DNA of 64,000 nt from Acuticoccus mangrovi (lineage in GTDB: Bacteria > Pseudomonadota > Alphaproteobacteria > Rhizobiales > Amorphaceae): positions 124,001 through 188,000 of the forward strand of contig NZ_JAEKJA010000003.1 in the NCBI RefSeq assembly GCF_016411865.1. Direction: 5' to 3'. This document shows positions 54,752 to 64,000 of the stretch, one piece after another; positions within the stretch are counted from its first letter, which is position 1, and each line of letters starts with the position of its first letter. Made by a program: the position numbers and the translations under genes. The notes beneath the pieces were generated by a model that saw only the letters and a program-made list of their open reading frames with translations, made no database searches and was not told the DNA's origin.

Positions 54752-55444
54752 TCAGTCGGCGATGGCCCAGCTCATGACCACGGTCGCCGACACGCTCATC
54801 TCGCCGGTCTCCACCGGCACCGCGGCCCGCGCCATCAGCATCGGCTGAGGCCCCGGCCCCCGCATCTGATCGGAGAGGCGCTGCAGATCGCCGAGCTTCA
54901 CCCCGGCCGCGTCGGCATAGAGCTTGGCCTTGGCGATGGCGTCGGCCACCGCCGCCTTGCGCGCCTCGTCCTCGAGCGGCTTGGAATCGGCGAAGCCGAG
55001 GCTCAGCCCGTCGATGCGGTTGGCCCCCTTGGCGATGGCCCCGTCGATGAGACCGCCGAGCGCCGCGAGATCGCGCACCCGCACCTCCACCCGGTTGACC
55101 ACCTGATAGCCGGCGACGGGATCGTCCGCGGCGCCGGGATCGTCGCTGTTGCGGTAGCGCGGCATCACCGCGACGCCGGTGGTGCGCAGGTCCCGGTCGG
55201 CGACGCCGGCCGCCTTCAGCCCGGCCGTCACCGCGCTCATCGTCTCGCTGTTGGCGGAGACCGCCTCAGCCGCCGTCGCCGCATCCGTCTCCACCGCGAG
55301 CGTGAGGGTCGCGAGATCGGGCACGCCGCTCGCCTCGCCCATGCCGGTCACCGTGATGCGGGCCCCGTCGGCCATCGCCTGGATCGGCAGCGCCAGCGCT
55401 CCACCGAGCCCGACCACCACCATCATCGCCAGAAGTCGGCGCAT
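54752..55444 (-). CDS. SIMPL-domain (DUF541) periplasmic protein
   Basis: 230-aa exported protein. Signal peptide MRRLLAMMVVVGLGGALALPIQAMA, then ITVTGMGEASGVPDLATLTLAVET, the DUF541/SIMPL opening, with GYQVVNRVEVRVRDLAALGGLIDGAIAKGANRIDGLSLGF typical of the domain. Related to YggE/Omp28-type proteins; proposed roles in oxidative stress are not established. Located just downstream of the tRNA on the same strand. Confidence 0.88.
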   Translation of the reverse strand: MRRLLAMMVVVGLGGALALPIQAMADGARITVTGMGEASGVPDLATLTLAVETDAATAAEAVSANSETMSAVTAGLKAAGVADRDLRTTGVAVMPRYRNSDDPGAADDPVAGYQVVNRVEVRVRDLAALGGLIDGAIAKGANRIDGLSLGFADSKPLEDEARKAAVADAIAKAKLYADAAGVKLGDLQRLSDQMRGPGPQPMLMARAAVPVETGEMSVSATVVMSWAIAD

Positions 55445-55510
55445 CGTCTTCTCCCTGCCCGGCCGCTTGTGGGCGCATCGCCGGCCGGGTTCGGCCGATG
55501 CGCGTGGGGT

Positions 55511-55534
55511 GCTCCCGCCGCCACCGGCGGGAGC
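55511..55534 (-). terminator. hairpin downstream of the tRNA
   Basis: Perfect 10-bp stem GCTCCCGCCG/CGGCGGGAGC with a 4-nt loop, 82 bp past the tRNA 3' end on the - strand and upstream of the SIMPL gene. No U-tract. Confidence 0.45.
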
Positions 55535-55616
55535 CACGGTCAAATCGGGGGGTGGATAATGGCGCTGCCGCCCGCGCGTCTGTCACGCACTCCGCATGAT
55601 CCGGCCAACCGCCTGA

Positions 55617-55691
55617 TGGTAGGGGAGGCAGGATTCGAACCTGCATCTAAACCGTTATGAGCGGCGGGCTTTACCGTTAAGCTACTCCCCC
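55617..55691 (-). tRNA. tRNA with anticodon CAU (Met elongator or Ile2)
   Basis: 75 nt with encoded CCA. Acceptor GGGGGAG pairs with CTCCCCT (G1-U72), discriminator A. D-arm GCTT/AAGC with a 7-nt loop containing GG; anticodon loop CTCATAA, anticodon CAU; T-arm GCAGG-TTCGAAT-CCTGC. The anticodon stem is weak: position 27-43 is C opposite U and 28-42 is G-U. CAU with A73 fits elongator Met or, if lysidine-modified, Ile2; it is not initiator because position 1 is paired. Confidence 0.88.
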
Positions 55692-55771
55692 CGACCGGGC
55701 GCTCCGCCGAGGCGGCGCCCATCCGTCCCGACTAGCGGCCCCGGCCGCGTCAGGCAACAGCGCCGCCGCCC

Positions 55772-56059
55772 TCAGGCGACGATGCGCGACCACATGATAC
55801 GCGGCTCTTCACGAAAGGCGAAGCGCTCCAGGTGGGTGCCGACCACCTCTTCCAAGTGGGCGAGATCGTCCACGCTGTCCGCCTCTCCCACGAGCGTCAG
55901 CGCCTCGCCCGCCACGCGCATGGTGCACCGTCCGAACGGAAAGGCCACCTGGCCCTCGCCGTCTTCGTATCGAGCTTCCACCTTATGGGCGAAGTGCTTG
56001 CACAGCTGCGCCGCATAACGCTCGGCCTTCGGCGTGATCATGGTGGCAACGGCCTGCAT
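55772..56059 (-). CDS. DUF2218 domain-containing protein
   Basis: 95-aa cytoplasmic protein matching DUF2218: YAAQLCKHFAHKVEARYEDGEGQVAFPFGRCTM, then DDLAHLEEVVGTHLERFAFREEPRIMW. The CKHFAHK motif and the terminal HLxRFAFREE pattern are diagnostic. Function unknown; DUF2218 genes often neighbour siderophore or iron genes. The ATG follows GGGAGACTGAT. Divergent from the flavoprotein gene. Confidence 0.9.
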   Translation of the reverse strand: MQAVATMITPKAERYAAQLCKHFAHKVEARYEDGEGQVAFPFGRCTMRVAGEALTLVGEADSVDDLAHLEEVVGTHLERFAFREEPRIMWSRIVA

Positions 56060-56113
56060 ATCAGTCTCCCTCTTTGGACACTCAACATCGTGCCGAAGCG
56101 ACAGGTGGCACCC

Positions 56114-56121
56114 TTAACCAT
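56114..56121 (+). promoter_or_regulatory. CtrA half-site-like TTAACCAT
   Basis: TTAACCAT in the divergent spacer between the DUF2218 and flavoprotein genes matches the 8-mer CtrA half-site. An 8-mer occurs often by chance, so weak. Confidence 0.2.
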
Positions 56122-56179
56122 GATCGGCAAGAGGCAATATCGTGGCTGTAAGTGATTGGAATTGTTCAACTCGTACATT

Positions 56180-56205
56180 AAACTGGCATAAAGGGAAGCC
56201 AGTTT
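56180..56205. promoter_or_regulatory. perfect inverted repeat upstream of the flavoprotein gene
   Basis: AAACTGGC, 10-nt spacer, GCCAGTTT, centred about 85 bp upstream of the GTG start. Symmetry and spacing suit a dimeric repressor/activator or a leader stem-loop. Confidence 0.45.
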
Positions 56206-56276
56206 GACGATACCGTGATCACGCGCCAGAAAGGCCGCGCACGGGCGTCGGCAGAAACGAGAAGCGGGGAAACGGG

Positions 56277-57506
56277 GTGAACGGGGAATGCGTGATCGTC
56301 GGCGCGAGCCACGCCGGAGCCCAGCTCGCGGTGAGCCTGCGCCAGGAAGGATGGGGCGGTCCGATCGCCCTCATCGGCGAGGAGCCCTGGCTCCCCTATC
56401 ACCGCCCGCCCCTGTCCAAGGGCTTCTTCGTGGGCGACAAGACGCTCGACGACATCCTGATCCGCGACGCCGCCGCGTATAAGAGCCACGCCATCGACGT
56501 CGTCACCGGCGTGCGCGTCGCCGCGATCGACCGGGCGGGCAAGTCGGTGATCCTGTCGAACGGCACGCGCCGCCCCTACGAGAAGCTCGCCCTGTGCACC
56601 GGCGCCAGCGTGCGCACGCTGCCGATCGGCCGGCCGGACCTCACCAACGTCTTCTACCTGCGCACCTTCTCCGACGTCGCCGAGATTCGCCGCGCCGCCG
56701 TCGGCGGAGCCCGCGCCGTGATCATCGGCGGCGGCTATATCGGGCTCGAGACCGCCGCCTCGCTCAAGGCGGCCGGCCTGGAGGTGACGGTTCTCGAGGC
56801 AGCCCCCCGCGTCCTCGCCCGCGTCACCGCGCCCGCCGTCTCCGCCTTCTACAAGCGGGTGCATCGTGAGGAGGGCGTCAACCTCGTCACCGGTGCCACG
56901 GTGACCGACATCCTCGGCGAGGGCACCGCCCACACGGTGACGACCTCCGACGGCACCAACCTGCCCGCCGACCTCGTCATCGCCGGCATCGGCGTCGCCC
57001 CGCGCGTGGAGCTCGCCGAGGGCTGCGGCCTCAAGACCGACAACGGCATCGTCGTCGACCAGTTCGCCCGCACCGAGGATCCCGACATCGTCGCCGCCGG
57101 GGACTGCACCATGCACCCCTCGCCGCTCTACGGCTGGCTCCGCCTCGAATCGGTGGCGAACGCGGTGGAGCAGGCGCGCACGGCCGCCGCCACGCTGTGC
57201 GGCAAGGAGCGGCCGCACGACTCCGTCCCCTGGTTCTGGTCCGATCAGTTCGACCTCAAGCTGCAGATCGCCGGCCTCAATCACGGCTACGACACCCTCG
57301 CGCTGCGCGGCGACCCCGAGGCGGGGCGCAGCTTCGCCGCCTTCTATCTGCGCGAGGGCAAGATCATCGCCGCCGACTGCATCAACCGGCCGGCCGAGTT
57401 CATGCTGTCCAAGCGCCTTGTCGCGGAGGGTCGCGCCATCGACCCCGCCGCCCTTTCCGACGACACCCGCCGCTTCAAGGAGGTGGTCGCCGAGGCCAGC
57501 CGATAG
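56277..57506 (+). CDS. NAD(P)/FAD-dependent oxidoreductase (ferredoxin/rubredoxin reductase type)
   Basis: 409-aa flavoprotein of the class supplying electrons to P450s or dioxygenases. N-terminal FAD motif [34 protein letters not shown] (typical), NAD motif [20 protein letters not shown], and FAD motif with GDCTMHPSP. Putative GTG start at 56277 with GGGGAAACGGG upstream. No ferredoxin or oxygenase gene is next to it, so its partner is elsewhere. Divergent from the DUF2218 gene, separated by the palindrome-containing spacer. Confidence 0.88.
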   Translation: MNGECVIVGASHAGAQLAVSLRQEGWGGPIALIGEEPWLPYHRPPLSKGFFVGDKTLDDILIRDAAAYKSHAIDVVTGVRVAAIDRAGKSVILSNGTRRPYEKLALCTGASVRTLPIGRPDLTNVFYLRTFSDVAEIRRAAVGGARAVIIGGGYIGLETAASLKAAGLEVTVLEAAPRVLARVTAPAVSAFYKRVHREEGVNLVTGATVTDILGEGTAHTVTTSDGTNLPADLVIAGIGVAPRVELAEGCGLKTDNGIVVDQFARTEDPDIVAAGDCTMHPSPLYGWLRLESVANAVEQARTAAATLCGKERPHDSVPWFWSDQFDLKLQIAGLNHGYDTLALRGDPEAGRSFAAFYLREGKIIAADCINRPAEFMLSKRLVAEGRAIDPAALSDDTRRFKEVVAEASR

Positions 57507-57699
57507 CCTCCCGAGAGGCACCGCTTCCCACCCTCCGCAACAGCCCGAGCGGGCGCACCACGCCCCTTCCGACGCCGACGAAGCCCGGCCTTCCCCCGAA
57601 GTTCGACCTTTCTTCGGTTCAACGCAGCCATTAAGGCGTTCGTCCATTGAGCAATGCGCGGAACGCCGCCAACCTGACGGGGACCAGCGAGGCGAACCG

Positions 57700-60600
57700 A
57701 TGTCGATCAAGGCCGCGATCTATCACCTCACCCACTATCGCTACGATCGGCCCGTCCAGCTGGGCCCGCAGATCGTGCGCCTTCGCCCGGCGCCGCACAG
57801 CCGCACCCGCGTCATCTCCCACTCACTGAAGGTGAGCCCCACGAATCACTTCGTGAACCACCAGCAGGACCCCTACGGCAACTGGCTCGCCCGCTTCGTC
57901 TTCCCCGATCCGGTGCGCGAATTGAAGATCGAGGTCGATCTCGTCGCCGACATGACGGTCTACAACCCGTTCGACTTCTTCGTGGAGGAGAACGCCGAGC
58001 ACTATCCCTTCCACTACCCGAGCGACGTGCGGCCGGACCTGTCGATCTACCTCGCCACCGACGTGGTGGGCCCGCGCTTCCAGGAGTTTCTCGCGTCCAT
58101 CGACCGCTCCAAGCAGCGCACGGTCGACTTCATCGTCAACCTCAACGCCCGTGTCGCGCGCGAGATCGGCTACGTCATCCGCATGGAGCCCGGCGTGCAG
58201 ACGCCGGAGGAGACGTTCGAGCGCGGCTCGGGCTCGTGCCGCGATTCGTCCTGGCTGCTCGTCCAGACGCTCCGCCATCTCGGCATCGCGGCGCGCTTCG
58301 TGTCGGGCTACCTGATCCAGCTGAAGCCCGACCTCAAGGCGCTCGACGGCCCCTCCGGCACCGACCACGACTTCACCGACCTCCATGCCTGGGCCGAAGC
58401 CTATATCCCTGGTGCGGGCTGGATCGGCCTCGACCCGACCTCCGGCCTCCTCACCGGCGAGAGCCACATCCCCGTCGCGGCGACCCCGCACTACAAGAAC
58501 GCCGCCCCCATCAGCGGCCTCGCGAGCTACGCCGAGGTGGACTTCGCGTTCGACATGACGGTGAGCCGCGTCGCCGAGCATCCGCGCATCACCAAGCCGT
58601 TCTCCGAAGACTCCTGGGCCGCCCTCGACAAGCTCGGCCGGGACGTCGACGTCGCCCTCACCGCCGGCGACGTGCGCCTCACGATGGGCGGCGAGCCCAC
58701 CTTCGTGTCCGTCGACGACTTCGAATCGGCCGAGTGGAACACCGCCGCCGTCGGCCCCACCAAGCGGATCCTCGCCGACCGGCTGATCCGCCGGCTGCGC
58801 GAGCGCTTCGCCCCCAACGGCTTCCTGCACTACGGCCAGGGCAAGTGGTATCCGGGCGAGACACTGCCGCGCTGGACCTTCTCGCTCTATTGGCGGCGCG
58901 ACGGTCAGCCGATCTGGTCCGACGAGAGCCTCGTCGCCGAGGAGGGCGCGGAGACGGGTGCGACGCCGGAGACGGCCGAGACGCTGATGAAGGCGATCGC
59001 CGACGAGCTCGGCATCGAGGAGGACTATGTCGCCCCCGCCTACGAGGACCCCGCCGAGTGGCTCCTCAAGGAGGCGAACCTTCCCGACAACGTGACGCCG
59101 GCGAACTCCGAGCTCGAGGACGCCGAGGCGCGCCACCGCATCGCCCGCGTGTTCGAGCGCGGCCTCACCGCGCCCGCCGGCTACGTCCTGCCGGTACAGC
59201 ATTGGCAGGGCCGGTCGGAGCCGGGCCACTGGATGTCGGAGAAGTGGCGCACGCGGCGCGGCCACATCTTCCTCGTGCCGGGCGACAGCCCCGTCGGATA
59301 CCGCCTGCCGCTGAGCTCGCTCCCCTACGTCACCCCCGCCCAATATCCCTACGTCAACACCGCCGACCCGACGGTGCCGCGCGGGCCGCTGCCCGACTAT
59401 CGCGCCGCCTCGGCCGCCGCCCCCGGGGAGGCGGCCGAGCGCACCCAGCCCATCGCGAGCTTCGTGGCGGCGGGAGCCACCCAGGCGCGCAACGAGCAGA
59501 CGATCTCCGAGATCAGCGGCTTCGTGCGCACCGCGATGAGCGTGGAGCCCCGCGACGGGCGGCTCTGCGTGTTCATGCCGCCGGTCGAGCGGGTCGAGGC
59601 CTATCTGGAGCTCGTCGCCGCCGCCGAAGCGGCCGCCAAGCGGCTCGGCATGCCGATCCACATCGAAGGCTACGCCCCGCCGACCGATCCGCGCATCAAC
59701 GTGATCCGCGTCGCCCCCGACCCCGGCGTGATCGAGGTGAACATCCACCCCGCCGGCTCATGGGAGGAGTGCGTCGCCACCACCGAGGCGATCTACGAGG
59801 AAGCCCGCCAGTCCCGCCTCGGCGCAGACAAGTTCATGATCGACGGCCGCCACACCGGCACCGGCGGCGGCAACCACGTGGTGGTGGGCGGCGAGACGCC
59901 GATGGACTCGCCCTTCCTGCGGCGGCCCGATCTTCTCAAGAGCCTCATCATCCACTGGCAGCGCCATCCGAGCCTCTCCTACCTGTTTTCCGGCCTCTTC
60001 ATCGGGCCGACCAGCCAGGCTCCGCGCATCGACGAGGCCCGCCACGACAGCCTCTACGAGCTCGAGATGGCGCTCGCCCAGATCCCCCGCCCCGGCGAGG
60101 GCGCGGCGCCGCTGCCCTGGCTCACCGACCGCCTGCTGCGCAATCTCCTCGTCGACGTGACGGGCAACACCCACCGCGCCGAGATCTGCATCGACAAGCT
60201 CTATTCGCCCGACGGGCCCACCGGCCGCCTCGGCCTCGTCGAGTTCCGCGGCTTCGAGATGCCGCCCGACCCGCGCATGAGCCTCGCCCAGCAGGTGCTC
60301 ATCCGCGCGCTCATCGCCCGCCTCTGGCATTCCCCGGCGACGGGCAACCTCACCCGCTGGGGCACCACCCTGCAGGACCGCTTCATGCTCCCCCACTTCC
60401 TGTGGGAGGACTTCATGGACGTCCTCGCCGATCTCGACTCCCACGGCTTCCGCCTGCGGTCCGAATGGTTCGAGGCGCAGGCCGAGTTCCGCTTCCCCTT
60501 CTGCGGCGAGGTGGAGTTCGAAGGCACGCACCTCGAGGTCCGCCAGGCGCTGGAACCCTGGCACGTGCTCGGCGAGGTCGGCGCCATCGGCGGCACGGTG

Positions 60601-61041
60601 CGCTACACCGATTCATCGGTGGAGCGCGTCCAGGTGAAGCTCAGCACGAGCGACCCCTCGCGCTACATCGTCGCCTGCAACGGCCGCCGCGTGCCGATGA
60701 CACCGACCGCCACCAACGGCGTCTCCGTCGGCGGCGTGCGCTTCAAGGCCTGGCAGCCGGCGATGGCGCTTCACCCGGTCTTGCCGGTCAACGCGCCGCT
60801 GACCTTCGACGTGTTCGACAGCTGGAGCGGCCGCGCCATCGGCGGTTGCACCTACCACGTCGCCCACCCCGGAGGCCGCAGCTACGAGACATTCCCGGTG
60901 AATGGCAACGAGGCCGAGGCCCGTCGCCTTGCGCGCTTCGAGCCGCGTGGCCATAGTCCGGGATCGTATGCGCCGCAGCCGGAAGCGCCGCATCCCGAGT
61001 TTCCGATGACACTCGACCTCCGGCGGTCCCCGGGGCTCTGA
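57700..61041 (+). CDS. transglutaminase-like / DUF2126 amidoligase fusion
   Basis: 1113-aa protein. N-terminal bacterial transglutaminase (PF08379-like [23 protein letters not shown], then the core): Cys180 in [13 protein letters not shown], His229 in [17 protein letters not shown] and Asp245 in GLDPTSG. The rest (about 300-1100) is DUF2126, annotated in Pfam as a putative amidoligase, with conserved [37 protein letters not shown] and [18 protein letters not shown]. First of three adjacent genes that recur together in many proteobacteria. Function unproven; proposed to modify or ligate peptides. Cytoplasmic (no signal peptide). Confidence 0.9.
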   Translation: MSIKAAIYHLTHYRYDRPVQLGPQIVRLRPAPHSRTRVISHSLKVSPTNHFVNHQQDPYGNWLARFVFPDPVRELKIEVDLVADMTVYNPFDFFVEENAEHYPFHYPSDVRPDLSIYLATDVVGPRFQEFLASIDRSKQRTVDFIVNLNARVAREIGYVIRMEPGVQTPEETFERGSGSCRDSSWLLVQTLRHLGIAARFVSGYLIQLKPDLKALDGPSGTDHDFTDLHAWAEAYIPGAGWIGLDPTSGLLTGESHIPVAATPHYKNAAPISGLASYAEVDFAFDMTVSRVAEHPRITKPFSEDSWAALDKLGRDVDVALTAGDVRLTMGGEPTFVSVDDFESAEWNTAAVGPTKRILADRLIRRLRERFAPNGFLHYGQGKWYPGETLPRWTFSLYWRRDGQPIWSDESLVAEEGAETGATPETAETLMKAIADELGIEEDYVAPAYEDPAEWLLKEANLPDNVTPANSELEDAEARHRIARVFERGLTAPAGYVLPVQHWQGRSEPGHWMSEKWRTRRGHIFLVPGDSPVGYRLPLSSLPYVTPAQYPYVNTADPTVPRGPLPDYRAASAAAPGEAAERTQPIASFVAAGATQARNEQTISEISGFVRTAMSVEPRDGRLCVFMPPVERVEAYLELVAAAEAAAKRLGMPIHIEGYAPPTDPRINVIRVAPDPGVIEVNIHPAGSWEECVATTEAIYEEARQSRLGADKFMIDGRHTGTGGGNHVVVGGETPMDSPFLRRPDLLKSLIIHWQRHPSLSYLFSGLFIGPTSQAPRIDEARHDSLYELEMALAQIPRPGEGAAPLPWLTDRLLRNLLVDVTGNTHRAEICIDKLYSPDGPTGRLGLVEFRGFEMPPDPRMSLAQQVLIRALIARLWHSPATGNLTRWGTTLQDRFMLPHFLWEDFMDVLADLDSHGFRLRSEWFEAQAEFRFPFCGEVEFEGTHLEVRQALEPWHVLGEVGAIGGTVRYTDSSVERVQVKLSTSDPSRYIVACNGRRVPMTPTATNGVSVGGVRFKAWQPAMALHPVLPVNAPLTFDVFDSWSGRAIGGCTYHVAHPGGRSYETFPVNGNEAEARRLARFEPRGHSPGSYAPQPEAPHPEFPMTLDLRRSPGL

Positions 61042-61046
61042 TACGA

Positions 61047-63452
61047 ATGGCCATGCAAGGCCGACCCGCCATTGTGGATCCGGTCGCTCGCCTGCTTGCG
61101 GGCTATCGCCCGATCTCCGGCGTCCCGGACGAATTGTTCGGCGCCGACGGCGAGGTGCGCCCGGTGTGGTCCACCCTCATCGAGGCGATCGCCAACATGT
61201 CGCCCGAGGAGCTCGCCGCCGGCCAGGCCCGCGGCGATCAATATCTGCGCGACGCCGGCGTCTTCTACCGCCAGTACGGACCGCAGGATGCGGCCGAGCG
61301 GGACTGGCCGCTCAGCCACCTGCCCGTGCTCATCGCCGAGGACGAGTGGCACGAGATCGCCGACGGCCTCATCCAGCGCGCCGATCTCCTCGAGCGCGTC
61401 GTCGCCGATCTCTACGGCGACAACAGCCTCGTCGCCGACGGCTACCTGCCGCCAGCCCTCGTTGCCGACAATCCGGAGTGGCTGCGCCCGCTCGTGGGCG
61501 TCACGCCCCGCGGCGGCCACTTCCTGCACTTCGTCGCCTTCGACATCGGCCGCGGTCCGCACGGCGAGTGGTGGGTGCTCGGCGACCGTACCCAGGCCCC
61601 CTCCGGCGCCGGCTTCGCGCTCGAGAACCGCATCGCCACCTCGCGCGTCTACGCCGACCACCTCTCCCAGTCGAAGGTGCATCGCCTCGCCGGCTTCTTC
61701 CGCACCTTCCGCGACGCCCTCATCGGCATGCGCGAGCACGAGGACGGCCGCGTCGGCATCCTCACCCCGGGGCCGATGAACGACACCTATTTCGAGCACG
61801 CCTACATCGCTCGCTATCTGGGCTTCATGCTCCTCGAGGGCGACGACCTCACGGTGCGCGACGGCCAATTGATGGTGCGCACCGTCGACGGCCTCTCGCC
61901 GGTCTCCGTCCTGTGGCGCCGTCTCGATTCGGCGTGGGCCGATCCCCTGGAGCTCGACGAGACGTCCGCCCTCGGCACGCCCGGCATGCTCGGGGCGATC
62001 CGCTCCGGCTCGGTCACGATGGTCAACGCCCTCGGCTCCGGCGTGCTCGAGACGCGCGGCCTGCTCGCCTTCCTCCCCCGGATCTGCGCGGAGGTGACGG
62101 GCGCGCCGCTGAAGCTGCCCAACATCGCCACCTGGTGGTGCGGTCAGGCGAGCGAGCGGGCCTACGTGAAGGCCAACGCCCAGCGCATGACCATCGGCAG
62201 CGCCTACGCCACGCGCCACCTCTTCGACCTCGACGAGGTGTCCGCCGTCGCCGGAGCCTTCACCCGCCCGCTCGACATGACGGTGGAGGACTGGATCGAG
62301 GCCCGCGCCGGCCAGCTCGTCGCACAAGAGGCGGTAACGCTGTCCACCACCCCGGCCTTCGAGGAAGGCACCCTGGTGCCGCGGCCGATGAGCCTGCGCG
62401 TGTTCCTCGCCCGCACCCGCGACGGCTGGCAGGTGATGCCGGGCGGCTTTGCCCGCATCGGCCGCACCGCAGGCTCGGCCAAGCTCGCCATGCAACAGGG
62501 CGGGTCGGCGGCCGACGTGTGGGTGGTGAGCCCGCACGACGTGCCGGCGGAGACGATGCTCGCCACCGCCTCCACGCCCTATCTGCGCCAGCAGCCGGGC
62601 GTGCTGCCGAGCCGGGCGGCCGACAATCTGTTCTGGCTCGGCCGCTACGTGGAGCGGGCGGAGAATCTCGTGCGTCTCCTACGCGCTTACCATCTCCGTC
62701 TCGCCGAGGCGCCGAAGGAGGCGAGCCCCCTCGTCGCCCACCTCGAGACCTACCTCGCCGAGCTCGGCGCCGATCCGATCGACGGGCTTCCCGAAGGTCT
62801 CGTCGACACCCTCGCCTCGGCGAGCACCGCCGCCGACAACATCCGCGACCGCTTCTCGGTCGACGGATGGATGGCGCTCGACGATCTGTCGAAGACGGTG
62901 CGCAAGATGATGCGCACCGCCCGCCCCGGCGACGACACGGCGCTCGCCATGGGCATCCTGCTGCGCAAGATCTCCGGCTTCTCCGGCCTCGTGCACGAGA
63001 ACATGTACCGCTTCATGGGCTGGCGCTTCCTGTCGTGCGGCCGGTCGCTGGAGCGTGCCCTATCGCTGACCGCCCTCCTCGCCACCTTCGCCGATCCCGC
63101 CGCTCCCGACGGCAGCCTCGACCTCGCCGTGGAGGTGGCCGACAGCCACATGACCCACCGCCGCCGCTATGCCGTCGCCACCAACCGGGCGACCGTGGTG
63201 GACCTCCTCGCCCTCGACCCACTCAATCCGCGGGCGGTCATCTATCAGCTCAACGAGATCGCCGAGCACATTTCGGTGCTGCCGGGCTCGGAGCTTCACC
63301 GTCAGCTCTCGCCGCTCCAGCGCGCCGTGCTGCAAGCGCGCACCGACCTCGCCGTGGAGACCCCCGAGACGTTGACGAGCGCGACCCTCACCCGCCTCGG
63401 CGACGAGATCGCCAGCCTGTCTGGCCACATCGCCAGCACCTATCTGCGCTAG
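61047..63452 (+). CDS. circularly permuted ATP-grasp / alpha-E domain protein
   Basis: 801-aa fusion. The N-terminal about 480 residues are the circularly permuted type-2 ATP-grasp module (DUF404/DUF407-like: DGDYLRDAGVFYRQYGP-type start, VVADLYGDNSLVADGYLPP, LGDRTQAPSGAGFALENRI, NTYFEHAYIARYLGF with the nucleotide region ILTPGPMN). From about residue 520 the alpha-E domain begins: LPSRAADNLFWLGRYVERAENLVRLLRAY. Five bases after the previous gene, so one operon. The ATP-grasp part predicts an amide- or peptide-bond-forming ligase. Confidence 0.9.
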   Translation: MAMQGRPAIVDPVARLLAGYRPISGVPDELFGADGEVRPVWSTLIEAIANMSPEELAAGQARGDQYLRDAGVFYRQYGPQDAAERDWPLSHLPVLIAEDEWHEIADGLIQRADLLERVVADLYGDNSLVADGYLPPALVADNPEWLRPLVGVTPRGGHFLHFVAFDIGRGPHGEWWVLGDRTQAPSGAGFALENRIATSRVYADHLSQSKVHRLAGFFRTFRDALIGMREHEDGRVGILTPGPMNDTYFEHAYIARYLGFMLLEGDDLTVRDGQLMVRTVDGLSPVSVLWRRLDSAWADPLELDETSALGTPGMLGAIRSGSVTMVNALGSGVLETRGLLAFLPRICAEVTGAPLKLPNIATWWCGQASERAYVKANAQRMTIGSAYATRHLFDLDEVSAVAGAFTRPLDMTVEDWIEARAGQLVAQEAVTLSTTPAFEEGTLVPRPMSLRVFLARTRDGWQVMPGGFARIGRTAGSAKLAMQQGGSAADVWVVSPHDVPAETMLATASTPYLRQQPGVLPSRAADNLFWLGRYVERAENLVRLLRAYHLRLAEAPKEASPLVAHLETYLAELGADPIDGLPEGLVDTLASASTAADNIRDRFSVDGWMALDDLSKTVRKMMRTARPGDDTALAMGILLRKISGFSGLVHENMYRFMGWRFLSCGRSLERALSLTALLATFADPAAPDGSLDLAVEVADSHMTHRRRYAVATNRATVVDLLALDPLNPRAVIYQLNEIAEHISVLPGSELHRQLSPLQRAVLQARTDLAVETPETLTSATLTRLGDEIASLSGHIASTYLR

Positions 63453-63463
63453 GGAGGGGTGGC

Positions 63464-64000
63464 GTGCTCTACAACATCACCCTCACCATCGGCTACGCCT
63501 ACGACTACCCCGCCGCCCAGAGCCGGCACGTGGTGCGCCTGATGCCGGCCGACATCGCCGGCGAGCAGCGCCTCGTCGCCGGCACCCTCTCCGTCACCCC
63601 GAAACCCGCCGAATGGCTCAACTGGACCGACTATTTCGGCAACGCCACCGTCGAGGTCGCCTTCCGCGAGCCGCACGAGGAGATCGACTTCGAAGTGAAG
63701 TCGCGCGTGGAACGGCTCGAAGGCGCGCCGCTCCTCGACATGTCGCCCCGCATCGGGGACCTCGCCGCCGACATCGCGGCGCACCGCATGCTCGACCCCC
63801 GCTCGCCCTACCACTTCGCCGGCAACACGCGCCGCGTGACGCTCGACGCGCGCACCACGCGCTACGCCCGCGACACTCTCCGCGAGAGCATGAGCACGCT
63901 CGACGCAGTGAAAGCCATCGGCGAAGCGATCCACGGCGACATGCGCTACGATCCGGAAGCCACCACGGTGGAAACGCCGATGCTGGAAGCCTTCGAGAAG
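63464..64000 (+). CDS. transglutaminase family protein, 3' truncated by window edge
   Basis: Starts at GTG 63464, preceded by GGGAGGGGTGGC, 11 bp after the previous gene. The first 179 residues match bacterial transglutaminase-like N-terminal domains (MLYNITLTIGYAYDYPAAQSRHVVRLMPA; then LNWTDYFGNATVEVAF). The segment AIGEAIHGDMRYDPEATTVETP, at the end of the window, precedes the expected catalytic Cys, which lies outside. Third member of the amidoligase/ATP-grasp/transglutaminase cluster. Confidence 0.85.
   Translation, partial: MLYNITLTIGYAYDYPAAQSRHVVRLMPADIAGEQRLVAGTLSVTPKPAEWLNWTDYFGNATVEVAFREPHEEIDFEVKSRVERLEGAPLLDMSPRIGDLAADIAAHRMLDPRSPYHFAGNTRRVTLDARTTRYARDTLRESMSTLDAVKAIGEAIHGDMRYDPEATTVETPMLEAFEK

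Overview
High-GC bacterial chromosome segment. The clustering of greA/carB, carA, yqeY, dnaG and rpoD, a Rhizobiales-type beta-barrel porin, DUF2927 and DUF2218 proteins and a possible CtrA-like site suggest an alphaproteobacterium, most likely order Hyphomicrobiales (Rhizobiales). The genus cannot be fixed from sequence alone. I see no prophage, insertion sequence, CRISPR array or rRNA.

Layout. (1) 1-2858: three overlapping + strand catabolic genes (alpha/beta hydrolase, isochorismatase-like hydrolase, ACMSD-type amidohydrolase), then tag on the - strand. (2) 3634-6775: secreted DUF2927 protein, PfkB sugar kinase and a membrane-anchored TAXI-type binding protein. (3) 12256-6756 (- strand): a peptide/nickel-type ABC importer operon (SBP, two permeases, fused double ATPase) ending in a class II aldolase. 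(4) 13649-12444: porin with a strong intrinsic terminator. (5) 29850-14057 (- strand): a seven-gene alpha-glucan/trehalose cluster in transcription order glgE, treS-maltokinase fusion, glgB, glgX, treZ, malQ, treY, most of it translationally coupled. Together these can turn trehalose into maltose-1-phosphate and branched alpha-glucan (TreS-Mak-GlgE-GlgB) and return alpha-glucan to trehalose (GlgX-TreY-TreZ), with MalQ remodelling the maltodextrins. glgA and glgC are not in the window.

(6) 30230-38185: small glycine-zipper lipoprotein, membrane protein, a glucose-dehydrogenase-like SDR overlapping a GH15 hydrolase, cupin, class III aminotransferase, and a secreted RTX zinc metalloprotease with an unbroken 26-unit beta-roll. 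(7) 38186-54719: palindrome-rich spacer, ettA, a small RTX-tail-like protein, greA, carB, an XRE regulator divergent from a 37-aa ORF with a very strong ribosome site, a zinc metallopeptidase, GNAT, carA, yqeY, dnaG, rpoD and a class III adenylate cyclase. (8) 54752-57506: SIMPL-domain protein, a tRNA with anticodon CAU, DUF2218 protein and a ferredoxin-reductase-like flavoprotein. (9) 57700-64000: transglutaminase/DUF2126 amidoligase, ATP-grasp/alpha-E protein and a second transglutaminase that runs off the window, a widespread but functionally unresolved peptide-ligase-type cluster.

Least explained and most worth following up: the ligase/transglutaminase cluster at the right end, the XRE/37-aa module with repeated sites, and the completeness and gene order of the trehalose/glucan cluster. 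Family assignments come from reading motifs by eye; no database search was run.
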